A model generated the notes under the pieces. The model was not told the origin of the DNA. It saw only the letters and a program-made list of their open reading frames with translations, and ran no database searches. Source: Leptospira sp. (GTDB taxonomy: Bacteria > Spirochaetota > Leptospiria > Leptospirales > Leptospiraceae). Taken from it: a DNA stretch of 64,000 nucleotides. The stretch is from NCBI GenBank assembly GCA_027531445.1, contig JAPZRK010000077.1, forward strand, positions 8,674 to 72,673, written 5' to 3'. This document shows, piece by piece, positions 8,880-17,479 of this stretch. Positions within the stretch are counted from its first letter, which is position 1. Every line of letters begins with the position of its first letter. Position numbers and translations under genes: made by a program.

Positions 8880-9509
8880 TTATAAATTTAAACCATATTT
8901 TTTTAAAAGCGTTTCCAAAATAACAAAATCGATTTCATCATCAATTTCAAAATTTTGATATTTTTCGATTTCATATTTACATATATTATTTCCAAACCAT
9001 AAGCCTTGTGTAACAATATGTTTCGATAAAATATAAACACTACCATCATCATAAAAAAAACCCTTATAATCTTGACGTCTAAGATTGTTATGTGTTCCGA
9101 ACTCTTTATACTTACACCAAAATCCAGTAGCTAGATTCGTATAATCTCCAGAAAGATACATTTTAATGCAGGAATCAATAAGGCTTTTTTCACGAAGTGG
9201 AGATGTAGGCTGTAAAACGATAAAGTTTGTAGCATCTTCAAAAATTTTGCTATGATACTGAACCAATTCAATCGTGGTTGATTCATCTGTCGCAAGTTCA
9301 GGCGGTCTCATTAAAACCTCTCCTCCCCATTGTCTAGCTACATTCGCAATTTCTTCAGAATCAGTTGAAACTATACATTTATCTATCAATGTAGATTTTT
9401 TTGCCGATTCGATACTCCATGCAATCAAAGGTTTTCCATTTAATTCTTTAATATTTTTTTTAGGAAGTCCTTTGCTACCACCACGAGCAGGAATAATTGC
9501 GAGATTCAT
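8880..9509 (-). CDS. CMP-nonulosonate/Kdo-type cytidylyltransferase (NeuA-like)
   Basis: A 209-residue CMP-sugar synthetase. It begins with the classic IPARGGSKGLPKKN loop (residues 6-19), followed by STDSEE and LQPTSPLR motifs, all diagnostic of NeuA/PseF/LegF-type acylneuraminate cytidylyltransferases. It transfers CMP from CTP to an acidic keto-sugar. It lies 2 bp after the DegT aminotransferase and 12 bp before the KdnB-like gene, and these probably belong to the same pathway together with the NeuB fusion. It is more compact than typical NeuA (about 220-230 residues). Confidence 0.85.
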   Translation of the reverse strand: MNLAIIPARGGSKGLPKKNIKELNGKPLIAWSIESAKKSTLIDKCIVSTDSEEIANVARQWGGEVLMRPPELATDESTTIELVQYHSKIFEDATNFIVLQPTSPLREKSLIDSCIKMYLSGDYTNLATGFWCKYKEFGTHNNLRRQDYKGFFYDDGSVYILSKHIVTQGLWFGNNICKYEIEKYQNFEIDDEIDFVILETLLKKYGLNL

Positions 9510-9511
9510 AA

Positions 9512-10693
9512 TCAGCTACGTAGTTCCAGAATGGCTTTTTGAACTGATTCAATCATATAATCAAAATCGATATCGCTCAACCAAATATGAAATGGTAATG
9601 ATATCATATTATCAAAAAAATTATCTACTTCTGGACAATCAGCATCTGAAAGATTCATCTTCTTGAAAAGATCATACCTGTATAAAGGATAGTATTGTAC
9701 GATTGCTTGAATCCCAAATTTTTTACTGAGTAAAGAAATCAAATCATCCCTATTCTTATTGTTCTTTCCAATGAATTTAACTGCTAATAAATGGTGACTA
9801 TGTGACTCTTCCTTATCTATCCTTTGAAATTTCAATTCCGGAAAATCATTAAAACTTTCCCTAAACCTATTTGCCCGATTCCTACGTAATTTTGTTAGGG
9901 AATCAAGTCTTTTCAAAAGAACGGAACCTAGAGCGGCTTGTGCCTCAGTTAAACTAAAATTATGCGGCCAAATTCCAGCCATATCTAGATCAACATTTGA
10001 CATTGCCGGCTTCCAATACTCTGTCTTATTTTGAAATGGGGCGTGACCGTTGTGCCTTAATCCAGGTATCAACTTCACCAAATTTAAGTCCTTGAGGGTG
10101 AGTATTCCGCCTTCCCCAAGTGTGGTAATATTTTTTTGACCATGGAAACTATAAGCAGCAAAATCGCCAAAGGTTCCTACTGGTTTTCCATTTAGAACTG
10201 CACCTAATGCTTGAGCACAATCCTCAACCAACTTAATATTGTAACTTTTTGCAAGATTCGAAATGTTTTCTATATCTGGAATGATCATTCCATAAAGATG
10301 CACTACGACTATTGCTTTCGTTCTGTTAGTAATAAGCTTTTCGATTATTTCTTTATTAACAAGAAAAGTATCAGGATCAAGATCGGCCCATATTATCTTT
10401 ACGCCTTTTCGGGCAAAAGGTATTGCTGATGCACAATATGTATGGCCAGGTATAATTACTTCATCTCCCGGTTTTAAATCAATTAAATCTGCAATCAATT
10501 CCAAAGCATGCGTAGCGTTCGTAACACCAAAGCAAGGCTGACCTTGTAGGTATTTTGAAAAATCTGCCTCAAATTGCTGGAGATATTTTCCTTGTGTTTG
10601 GGGATCACCATTTCGCATAACGCCAACTACTGCGTTAATTTCTTCTTCTGTATACTCGATCGACTTTCCCGACCATTTAATTTTAAATTCCAT
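9512..10693 (-). CDS. DegT/DnrJ/EryC1/StrS-family aminotransferase
   Basis: A 393-residue PLP-dependent sugar aminotransferase. Features are the GVTNATHALEL cofactor-binding segment (56-66), VEDCAQALGA around 156-165, and the likely Schiff-base lysine Lys187 in SFHGQKNITTLGEGG. The family converts keto-sugars to amino-sugars, usually on nucleotide-linked substrates. Beside a KdnB-like dehydrogenase it could play the KdnA role (aminating an oxidised keto-acid sugar), but its N-terminus does not resemble what I remember of Shewanella KdnA, so this role is only a hypothesis. Confidence 0.83.
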   Translation of the reverse strand: MEFKIKWSGKSIEYTEEEINAVVGVMRNGDPQTQGKYLQQFEADFSKYLQGQPCFGVTNATHALELIADLIDLKPGDEVIIPGHTYCASAIPFARKGVKIIWADLDPDTFLVNKEIIEKLITNRTKAIVVVHLYGMIIPDIENISNLAKSYNIKLVEDCAQALGAVLNGKPVGTFGDFAAYSFHGQKNITTLGEGGILTLKDLNLVKLIPGLRHNGHAPFQNKTEYWKPAMSNVDLDMAGIWPHNFSLTEAQAALGSVLLKRLDSLTKLRRNRANRFRESFNDFPELKFQRIDKEESHSHHLLAVKFIGKNNKNRDDLISLLSKKFGIQAIVQYYPLYRYDLFKKMNLSDADCPEVDNFFDNMISLPFHIWLSDIDFDYMIESVQKAILELRS

Positions 10694-10721
10694 TATTAAC
10701 TCTTTTTGTTTTCTATCACAT

Positions 10722-12986
10722 TTATAATTTAAACTTTTCCAATCTAGTTAAAGCAATAAGAAAACCTTCCGCATTATTCTTATGACCTTGCCAAACTTCT
10801 GGGATAAAGGAAGCCGAAGGTGATTTTTCTTTTAAAATTCTGGATAAAACAGGAAAGTCAATTTCCCCTTCACCTATCTGCAAACCTTCACCGTCAACTC
10901 CCTTTGCATCAACGATATGCATATGCGCTACGTACGGTGCCACTTTTTCTAAAAATTCCCCAAACGACCAGTGAAAATGATTACAAGCTAGTTTTGAGTG
11001 GGAAATGTCGAGACAAACTCGCATATTTTCTGAATTACAAAACTCAGCAATCTCATCTGCTGAAAGAAATAGATTATGGTATCTCTGTCCACCGAATAAC
11101 CATGGAAAGGGAGGCATTGTTTGCGGGATAATCTCAACATCGGTTAAATCCAATCTAGATAATGAATCCTTTAAGGTTTGATACATTTTTTTACGGCGTT
11201 CTATATCCATAGGATGATTTAAAGAAAAGCCACCAACGTTAGTAACAATCATTGTCCGGTTGACAAAAGATTTCTTAAAAAATCTTTTTAAATTTTTTGT
11301 AACATCAATTACTTTTTGAACCTCCTGTATGGATTTCAATCTATACTCTTTATCATCAGAGCATAAATTTAGCAAATGATCATTTTCAAACAATTCAGGA
11401 CAGTGTACCACATAATCCAGATTATATTCTTTTTTGATAAAATCGTTCACATCAATCCGTAAGTCCTTATAACTGAAGTGAAATTCAACTAAATCCATTT
11501 CTACTAAATTTACTATGTTTTCAAAGTCATGATAACGGACGGGTAGTCCCCATGGACGATCGAATATAAAACTCTTCTTGTAATCAATAATTTCGCTCTT
11601 AACGTCGGATGGAAAAAAGAAATCCCCCTTCTTGAAATTTCTCATCGCAGGTTTACCAATCAGTTGATCCTTAAAATAAGGAGGTAAACCTTTTCCAGGG
11701 CTCCTAACCTCAATCATGTCATTATGTATAATTGATCCAACGCTTAAATCTCGATTTATGATTAAACTTTTCCCCAGAGTCTCTCGATTCATTAACTCGC
11801 CTTGGGTGATTTGTCGGGTATCTTTTGTTCCTAGTGATTCTTCAACTTCTCGAATTCCAATTACCATCTTTTTAAATTCATCAGGCAAAAGACTTACTTT
11901 GTGATCGTTACCTTCCATGTCTCGATCCAGAGTGAAATGTTTTTCGACTATCTTTGCCCCTAAAGCCACAGAAGATATTGCCACCAAATAACCTCGCTCA
12001 TGTCCAGAGTAACCTACCATACAATTTCCAATTTTCTTTAGGTGACTCATATAACGTAAATTAATGTCTTTAAATGGCGCTGGATAAGTTGAATTACAAT
12101 GCAAAAGAATGAATTGTGACCCTAAATCTTGTAATAGCTTTATTGAATTGAGGATTTCTGCCTCAGTTGTCATTCCTGTAGAGCAAATAATAGGCTTACC
12201 TGATTTGGCAATTACAGTCAGTAATTCATGATTTGTAAAGTCTGCAGAAGCTATCTTATATGCAGGCATCCCATACTCTTCTAGCTTATAAAAACTTTCT
12301 ATATCCCAAGGAGTACACAAAGGTAAGATATTTCTGGAATGACAATAGTCAAAAATTTTAAACAGTAACTCATCTGGTAATTGGAATTTACTAAGTAGAT
12401 CTAAAGTATATTGAGAACCCAAATCTTCTTCGGCATCATCTGCTAACCCAGAATTTCGATACAAATTTGCAAGATTTCTCATCTGAAATTTTACACAATT
12501 TGCGCCAGCATCTTTAGCCTCATCTACCAACTTTTTTGCAAGTTCAAAATCTCCATTATGATTGTTTCCAATTTCAGCTATAATGAATGATGGAGAGAAT
12601 TCACTTATAGTGAAGTTACCAATATTTACGCTCTCTGAACTGGGACGAGCAACAGCCTCAAGTATACCATTCTCATTAATTAACGGTATAATCGAGATTT
12701 CTGAATTTAATGAAGCTCTTATCCGGTCAGGTGTTTCTTCAATGTATAGAAATCTATAATTAGAATTTAAAATGGTTTCAACACTTTGCTCAAGATCATG
12801 ATTTGAAACATTATCGTCAATGATCCATCGTCGGAAATCACCATCAGTTAGTATTCCTACAAGTTTATTGTCTTCAGTTACACCAAAAATCGTTTTGGCT
12901 TGATTCGCTTCAATTTTCTTTAAAGCATTCTTAATCGAATCTTCACAAAAAACTACATACTTATATATATTTTTTTCAATAATCAA
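10722..12986 (-). CDS. Fused CBS / NeuB-type synthase / SAF / sugar-isomerase TIM-barrel protein
   Basis: A 754-residue multidomain protein. Residues about 1-118 are a CBS-pair-like region (GILTDGDFRR at 44-53). Residues about 127-385 are a NeuB sialic acid synthase barrel with IIAEIGNNHNGD (135-146) and an EKHFTLDRDMEGNDH segment. An SAF antifreeze-like domain follows, to about residue 470. The last about 270 residues resemble a xylose isomerase/AP-endonuclease-2 barrel (CLDISHSKLACN, HMIVDAKG-like, IPEVWQGH). NeuB-type enzymes condense phosphoenolpyruvate with a hexose or pentose derivative to form an eight- or nine-carbon keto-acid. A TTG start is supported by AGGAAAG 8 bp upstream. The barrel may supply or rearrange the aldose substrate. 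Confidence 0.82.
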   Translation of the reverse strand: MIIEKNIYKYVVFCEDSIKNALKKIEANQAKTIFGVTEDNKLVGILTDGDFRRWIIDDNVSNHDLEQSVETILNSNYRFLYIEETPDRIRASLNSEISIIPLINENGILEAVARPSSESVNIGNFTISEFSPSFIIAEIGNNHNGDFELAKKLVDEAKDAGANCVKFQMRNLANLYRNSGLADDAEEDLGSQYTLDLLSKFQLPDELLFKIFDYCHSRNILPLCTPWDIESFYKLEEYGMPAYKIASADFTNHELLTVIAKSGKPIICSTGMTTEAEILNSIKLLQDLGSQFILLHCNSTYPAPFKDINLRYMSHLKKIGNCMVGYSGHERGYLVAISSVALGAKIVEKHFTLDRDMEGNDHKVSLLPDEFKKMVIGIREVEESLGTKDTRQITQGELMNRETLGKSLIINRDLSVGSIIHNDMIEVRSPGKGLPPYFKDQLIGKPAMRNFKKGDFFFPSDVKSEIIDYKKSFIFDRPWGLPVRYHDFENIVNLVEMDLVEFHFSYKDLRIDVNDFIKKEYNLDYVVHCPELFENDHLLNLCSDDKEYRLKSIQEVQKVIDVTKNLKRFFKKSFVNRTMIVTNVGGFSLNHPMDIERRKKMYQTLKDSLSRLDLTDVEIIPQTMPPFPWLFGGQRYHNLFLSADEIAEFCNSENMRVCLDISHSKLACNHFHWSFGEFLEKVAPYVAHMHIVDAKGVDGEGLQIGEGEIDFPVLSRILKEKSPSASFIPEVWQGHKNNAEGFLIALTRLEKFKL

Positions 12987-13010
12987 TTAATCTACTTTCC
13001 TATTTTAAGT

Positions 13011-14180
13011 TTAAATTATAGAGTTTAAAGTGGAAACAAATGTTACATTCCCAGGATCAAATGGCATTAGTTCAGATGAATACTGCTTACTAATTTTTTC
13101 CCAATCTTGATCTGAAGACGTATTTAAGTAATTCATTATCCGTTCGAATTCAACTTCATCTTTATTGTTTGTCCAAAAAGGTCCACTTTCGGGATATTCT
13201 CCAGGCCATCCAAATTTCGTTGCCGTGTTTTCAATGTCGGGTCCTCTTGTTGAAAAAATTGCGGTGCGAATTCCCCGGCCTAAAGATTCGTATCCCAAGG
13301 TAGAATCGATACTTACAACAATTTTAGCAGTATCAAGATATGCATAAGAACTATAATTATCTATACGCGGTAAAATTTGCCAATCTTCGGAAAGTAAAAT
13401 GGATTTGAAATAACCTAGTTCTTTACTGTTCGAATCGGAATAGTAAGAAGCAATTGAAAGTTTTAACTTATTCAATTTACACCATCGTTCCAAAAATCTT
13501 AAAACAATTTCATCCGAATTATAGAATTGCCTAAAAGAATATGTCTTTCCGAGCTTATTCCTTAAAAAAATATCATCAAAGGAATCTGTAAACCGGAACT
13601 GAGAGATGAAAAGAACCGAATCATTTTTATCTAAGTTAGGATTTTTAACATAGTTATTCTTAAGGGAACCAATTGCAATTGTCTTACCCGATATATACTT
13701 TTTATATTTTTCAGCAATATGCTGATTAAATACCAACATATAATCGACTTGATAGGTTTTTGAATATTCTAGTTTTTCAAAAACATCACCAATTTCCCCA
13801 CGCCATCCATTTTGTACGAACATTGTTGTGATCTTGGGAAATTTATTCTTTATTTGATAAAAATCGATACTATTATCTATAAATGTTAATACAAGTTTTG
13901 GTGAAACATAGTTTAGAAACGTTTCTTTATAAGCTTCAGTGATTTTGCCAGACCAAAATTTTCGAGTAAAAATGGATACTAAAACTATCGAAATATAAAG
14001 AGATTCGCCTTTAACATAATAACCACGAGTATAAAAAATAATATATGAATGATTATTTAAATATTCTGAAAGTATTTCTGCTCCAGCCGCATCGAAAATC
14101 ACTATATCTTTTTGACTTGGTATTTTCCAAATCCATTTAGTATTCCAAAGGACATTAAAAATAAACCTGATAAAATTCAT
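13011..14180 (-). CDS. Putative surface carbohydrate biosynthesis protein (glycosyltransferase-like)
   Basis: A 389-residue protein without a clear catalytic motif. It resembles, from memory, the surface polysaccharide biosynthesis family (TIGR04396-like) of Leptospira and related bacteria. It has an FVQNGWRG segment near residue 130 and a VSIDSTLGYESLGRGIRTAIFSTRG segment in the C-terminal third, the latter like the donor-site loop of CDP-glycerol/capsule-type transferases. No signal peptide is seen; a hydrophobic stretch occurs around residues 60-75. It sits between the two keto-sugar modules and may transfer one of them. Function unproven. Confidence 0.6.
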   Translation of the reverse strand: MNFIRFIFNVLWNTKWIWKIPSQKDIVIFDAAGAEILSEYLNNHSYIIFYTRGYYVKGESLYISIVLVSIFTRKFWSGKITEAYKETFLNYVSPKLVLTFIDNSIDFYQIKNKFPKITTMFVQNGWRGEIGDVFEKLEYSKTYQVDYMLVFNQHIAEKYKKYISGKTIAIGSLKNNYVKNPNLDKNDSVLFISQFRFTDSFDDIFLRNKLGKTYSFRQFYNSDEIVLRFLERWCKLNKLKLSIASYYSDSNSKELGYFKSILLSEDWQILPRIDNYSSYAYLDTAKIVVSIDSTLGYESLGRGIRTAIFSTRGPDIENTATKFGWPGEYPESGPFWTNNKDEVEFERIMNYLNTSSDQDWEKISKQYSSELMPFDPGNVTFVSTLNSII

Positions 14181-14197
14181 TCTATTAGTGGAATGAT

Positions 14198-14878
14198 TTA
14201 AGAATTTAATAAAAATTCAGCCATTTTAAAATCCAATTCTGTATCTATATCTAAAGATTCTTTTTGCGTATTTAGCACGACTGGGATTGTTTCAGAATCG
14301 ATAAAGGATTTATTTTCCCGAAGTTTAGCCGGTGAGATTAAGTAGAAGGAACCATTTAAATTGTAAGCAGGATCAAGATCTTGGCTTCTTTTGTTAAATC
14401 CTTCATTTTGTAAAAATGGAACCAAATGACTATCTACTATTTTAAAGGACCAAGCTGGGTGAAAATGAGTCGTCGAAACACTAACAATTGTCTTTTGATT
14501 TGAATTAAATAATTTTATAATGTTCATAATCGTCGTTTTATTTCGGAACGGAGAAGTAGGTTGCAAAAGAAGTAAGCCATCGATTTTTGAAACATGCTTT
14601 TCATACCAATCCATTGCGTGAATTGCAGCATCAACAGAAGTTGAATCATCCTTTGCTAAATCTTGTGGTCTCAACCAGGGTACAAACCCTCCATTTATTC
14701 TCGAAATGTCTGCAATCTGTTCATCGTCTGTCGAAACAAGAACATCTGAAATTTCTGGAATATCTTTAACAATTTCAATGCTCCAAACAATAAGGGGTTT
14801 CTCACCTAATAATCGTATATTTTTCCCAGGTAACCTTTTAGAACCACCTCGAGCGAGAATCAGCGCTAATATCTTCAT
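14198..14878 (-). CDS. CMP-nonulosonic acid synthetase (LegF/NeuA-like)
   Basis: A 226-residue cytidylyltransferase when started at the ATG at 14878, which gives MKILALILARGGSKRLPGKN and forms an ATGA overlap with the hisH stop; a longer frame to 14944 exists but adds 22 residues without family similarity. STDDEQ and LQPTSPFR motifs are clear. It probably makes the CMP form of the nonulosonic acid built by the genes upstream (LegC/NeuD/NeuC/NeuB-like), i.e. a LegF role. It is the last gene of that operon segment, 17 bp before the surface carbohydrate protein gene. Confidence 0.85.
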   Translation of the reverse strand: MKILALILARGGSKRLPGKNIRLLGEKPLIVWSIEIVKDIPEISDVLVSTDDEQIADISRINGGFVPWLRPQDLAKDDSTSVDAAIHAMDWYEKHVSKIDGLLLLQPTSPFRNKTTIMNIIKLFNSNQKTIVSVSTTHFHPAWSFKIVDSHLVPFLQNEGFNKRSQDLDPAYNLNGSFYLISPAKLRENKSFIDSETIPVVLNTQKESLDIDTELDFKMAEFLLNS

Positions 14879-15522
14879 AAATCTATAAATGCACTGATAA
14901 TTCCAAGTCCTACTTCCCCACTTTTCTCTGGATGAAATTGACAACCTATAATATTATCTCTTTGAATGACTGCCGATATTTCGTGCCCGCCATAAATGCA
15001 ATACGCTAATCGATGTTTTTCATCCGTTGGAACAGCCATAAATGAATGAACAAAATATAAAGCATCGTTTGGCTTTAGATTTTTCAATATTGAGCTCCTT
15101 TGAGAATCTATACCCAGAGGAAATTTCAATGAATACCATCCAACGCTGGGAATTTTCTGAAACTCCCCATTAATGTCTTTATTGGGAATTTGAATCACTC
15201 TTCCAGGAATTAATCCCAATCCTTTGGTTAAACCAAACTCTTCACTCTCATCTAGTAGCATTTGCATTCCTAAACAAATGCCTAATAAGGGGATCTTTTT
15301 GACAAGTAGTGATTTTAAAACATCAACAAGACCGCGATCGTTTAAGGCTTGCATTGCTTTCGAAAATGCACCAACTCCAGGCAATAATAACTTCTCGGCT
15401 TTCAAAATAACTTCTGGATCGGACGTAATTATCGATTTTGCGCCACAATGTTCAAGCGCTCGCTGGACACTTAATAAATTTCCAACACCATAATCAATTA
15501 CAACGATATCGTTTTTACTCAT
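14875..15522 (-). CDS. hisH: HisH-type glutamine amidotransferase (O-antigen paralogue)
   Basis: A 215-residue class I glutamine amidotransferase subunit: GICLGMQ with nucleophile Cys83, and FHPEKSG with His197 and Glu199 completing the triad. It releases ammonia from glutamine. In histidine synthesis it partners HisF; here it sits between a HisF homologue and an N-acetyl-sugar amidotransferase, the arrangement known from Pseudomonas wbpG-hisH2-hisF2, where ammonia is used to turn an acetamido group into an acetamidino group. It overlaps hisF by 8 bp and the CMP-sugar synthetase by 4 bp. Confidence 0.88.
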   Translation of the reverse strand: MSKNDIVVIDYGVGNLLSVQRALEHCGAKSIITSDPEVILKAEKLLLPGVGAFSKAMQALNDRGLVDVLKSLLVKKIPLLGICLGMQMLLDESEEFGLTKGLGLIPGRVIQIPNKDINGEFQKIPSVGWYSLKFPLGIDSQRSSILKNLKPNDALYFVHSFMAVPTDEKHRLAYCIYGGHEISAVIQRDNIIGCQFHPEKSGEVGLGIISAFIDL

Positions 15523-16279
15523 AGGCTCGAACTTTCAAACCTGCGTTTAATGCCATTGATCGTATCTCATTAATGGTAGATCGATTATAGTGAATTATAT
15601 CTGCCATTGCAACCGCGTCCGCCTCACCAACATTAACGACGGAAATCAAATCATCTAATTTTCCCATTCCGCCACTTGCAATAACGGGAACAGAAACTAC
15701 TTCTGTAACTGCTTTCACTAAATTTACGTCAAAACCTTTTCTAGTTCCTTCATTGTCGATTGATGTTAAGAGAATTTCTCCGGCACCTAGATGAACCGCT
15801 TTCTTTACCCATTCAACCACATCCAAACCTGTTTTTTCACGACCATTATTTGTATATGCTTCCCATTTATTAGGAGCAATTTGTTTTGCTTCGATAGACA
15901 AAACCATACATTGACTACCTAATCTTTGAGCAATCTCTGAAATTAAATTTGGATTCTCAATTGCTGCTGTGTTTATCGCAACTTTATCCGCACCAGCTCT
16001 TAGAATTTCCGTAGCATCTTCAACCGATCGAATACCACCACCTACTGTCATTGGTATAAAAATATTCTTAGCAGCATCCTTTATGATTTCACTTAAGTGA
16101 TTTCTTCCATATAAACTTGCTACGCAATCCATATAGATGAGTTCGTCAGCACCTTGCTGGTAATATTTGATTGCAAAATCATTTGGATTTCCTATGACGC
16201 GCAATCCTTCCAAGTGAATACTCTTAATTAAGTTAGGTCCCTTAATATCTAATCGGGCAATTAAACGGATATTTCTCAA
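15515..16279 (-). CDS. hisF: HisF-type imidazole glycerol phosphate synthase subunit homologue
   Basis: A 254-residue beta/alpha barrel with HisF hallmarks: Asp11 in RLDIKGP, TVGGGIRS (78-85), a second phosphate-binding repeat VIASGGMG, and SIDNEGT. By alignment from memory, the second cyclase catalytic aspartate (Asp130 in Thermotoga HisF) is glutamate here (Glu130 in SIEAK). It likely serves as the ammonia channel or scaffold between HisH and the sugar amidotransferase rather than in histidine synthesis. It lies 19 bp after the amidotransferase gene and overlaps hisH by 8 bp. Confidence 0.86.
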   Translation of the reverse strand: MRNIRLIARLDIKGPNLIKSIHLEGLRVIGNPNDFAIKYYQQGADELIYMDCVASLYGRNHLSEIIKDAAKNIFIPMTVGGGIRSVEDATEILRAGADKVAINTAAIENPNLISEIAQRLGSQCMVLSIEAKQIAPNKWEAYTNNGREKTGLDVVEWVKKAVHLGAGEILLTSIDNEGTRKGFDVNLVKAVTEVVSVPVIASGGMGKLDDLISVVNVGEADAVAMADIIHYNRSTINEIRSMALNAGLKVRAYE

Positions 16280-16298
16280 TTCGGGTATCCCTTAGAAT

Positions 16299-17450
16299 TT
16301 AATGCCAAACAGCCTTCTTTAACTTCCACTCATCATTTTCTTTTTTCCAAATATGGTCTGAACGCCAACTATCAATGACCTCAATCACTTCTTCATCTGT
16401 AATGGAACAAAATTCTAAAAATTCTTTATAATATTTTTTAGGAGGTTCATGATCATATCTTTTTACAAGAGCGACTCCCTCTTCTCGAGTAATCTTTCCA
16501 TCACGTATCTCATGAGCTGTATCGGATGTTGTTCTTCCAATTCCAAATTTTATATATGCTAGATAGTAATGAAATCCATCGATTTCATCATCAAGACTTG
16601 CATATTTAGAATATGTTCCTTCTGACCGTTCAGTATTTGAGGTAAAACCAGTGTGTTCATGACAATAATAATAATTTTCCTGAGGATCCCAAAATTTGTA
16701 ATAACCAAGAAAATGAATTTCCGTTTTGTTGTTCATGATATCTTCATATTTGGGTGCCATAAATGGCTTCAGATCATTTATAGAAACACCATGTTCGGTC
16801 CAAAACTCTGGTGGTAGGCCTGAAAAATAATGTGAATCATGATCCTCTATATCTCTTGTAGGCCGAAATGCATTTTTCATATTTCCGCCATACTCAACCT
16901 CTCCATTTTCTCCATACATAATTAGTTTTACGTTATGTTTAACGGCCATATGCATTGGAAAATTTGTCTGACCATATATGAATGGTTGAAAAGGATCCCC
17001 TAAATGTTTAAATGATAAATGAGTAAGTTTTTTGGTAACTTGCGGATTGGGAGTCCCAAGAATATGATTAAATCCAGAAGCGATAAAGGCATCTAAATTT
17101 TTTCGCCCAATCGCACTTGCCTTCAACGGTGCCCATGTGACTGCAAGAGGATTCATTCCATATTTATATTTTAATTGGTGTGCTACAAAACCACCGTCCT
17201 TTCCACCACTGCATGGAACGATTACATCGTATTCTCCGTTACTTTTTCGATGTTTATCGCACAATTCAACTAACTCAGCCTCTCTTAACTTCCAATCTAT
17301 TTTATTTCTTTTGTATTCTGCAAAATTACATGCGGAACAAACACCGTCCTCATCGAATATAATTCTTGGTCTCTGATTGGAAACAGTACACTTTTTGCAA
17401 AACTTTATCTCTGTTGGTAAATTATATAGCTTTATAAGATCTCTTTTCAT
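16299..17450 (-). CDS. N-acetyl sugar amidotransferase (WbpG/PseA-like)
   Basis: A 383-residue protein with a zinc-binding cluster (Cys18, Cys21, Cys38, Cys41) and an ATP-pyrophosphatase loop SGGKDG at 81-86, the standard layout of WbpG/PseA/WbuX sugar amidotransferases (TIGR03573-like). The family activates an N-acetyl group with ATP and replaces its oxygen with ammonia, giving an acetamidino sugar. Hydrolysis of glutamine would be supplied by the adjacent HisH/HisF pair. Its place within a nonulosonate operon points to an acetamidino legionaminic-type acid, as known from Legionella and Campylobacter. Confidence 0.88.
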   Translation of the reverse strand: MKRDLIKLYNLPTEIKFCKKCTVSNQRPRIIFDEDGVCSACNFAEYKRNKIDWKLREAELVELCDKHRKSNGEYDVIVPCSGGKDGGFVAHQLKYKYGMNPLAVTWAPLKASAIGRKNLDAFIASGFNHILGTPNPQVTKKLTHLSFKHLGDPFQPFIYGQTNFPMHMAVKHNVKLIMYGENGEVEYGGNMKNAFRPTRDIEDHDSHYFSGLPPEFWTEHGVSINDLKPFMAPKYEDIMNNKTEIHFLGYYKFWDPQENYYYCHEHTGFTSNTERSEGTYSKYASLDDEIDGFHYYLAYIKFGIGRTTSDTAHEIRDGKITREEGVALVKRYDHEPPKKYYKEFLEFCSITDEEVIEVIDSWRSDHIWKKENDEWKLKKAVWH

Positions 17451-17479
17451 GAATCACCCTTCATTATATTTTCGAAATT

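Noticed and set aside
9274..9666. A 130-codon plus-strand open frame
   Set aside because: It is antisense to the cytidylyltransferase and DegT aminotransferase, which carry strong motifs.
14875..16279. hisH and hisF as part of a histidine biosynthesis operon
   Set aside because: No other his genes are nearby and the trio with a PseA/WbpG-type amidotransferase is a known sugar-modification arrangement.
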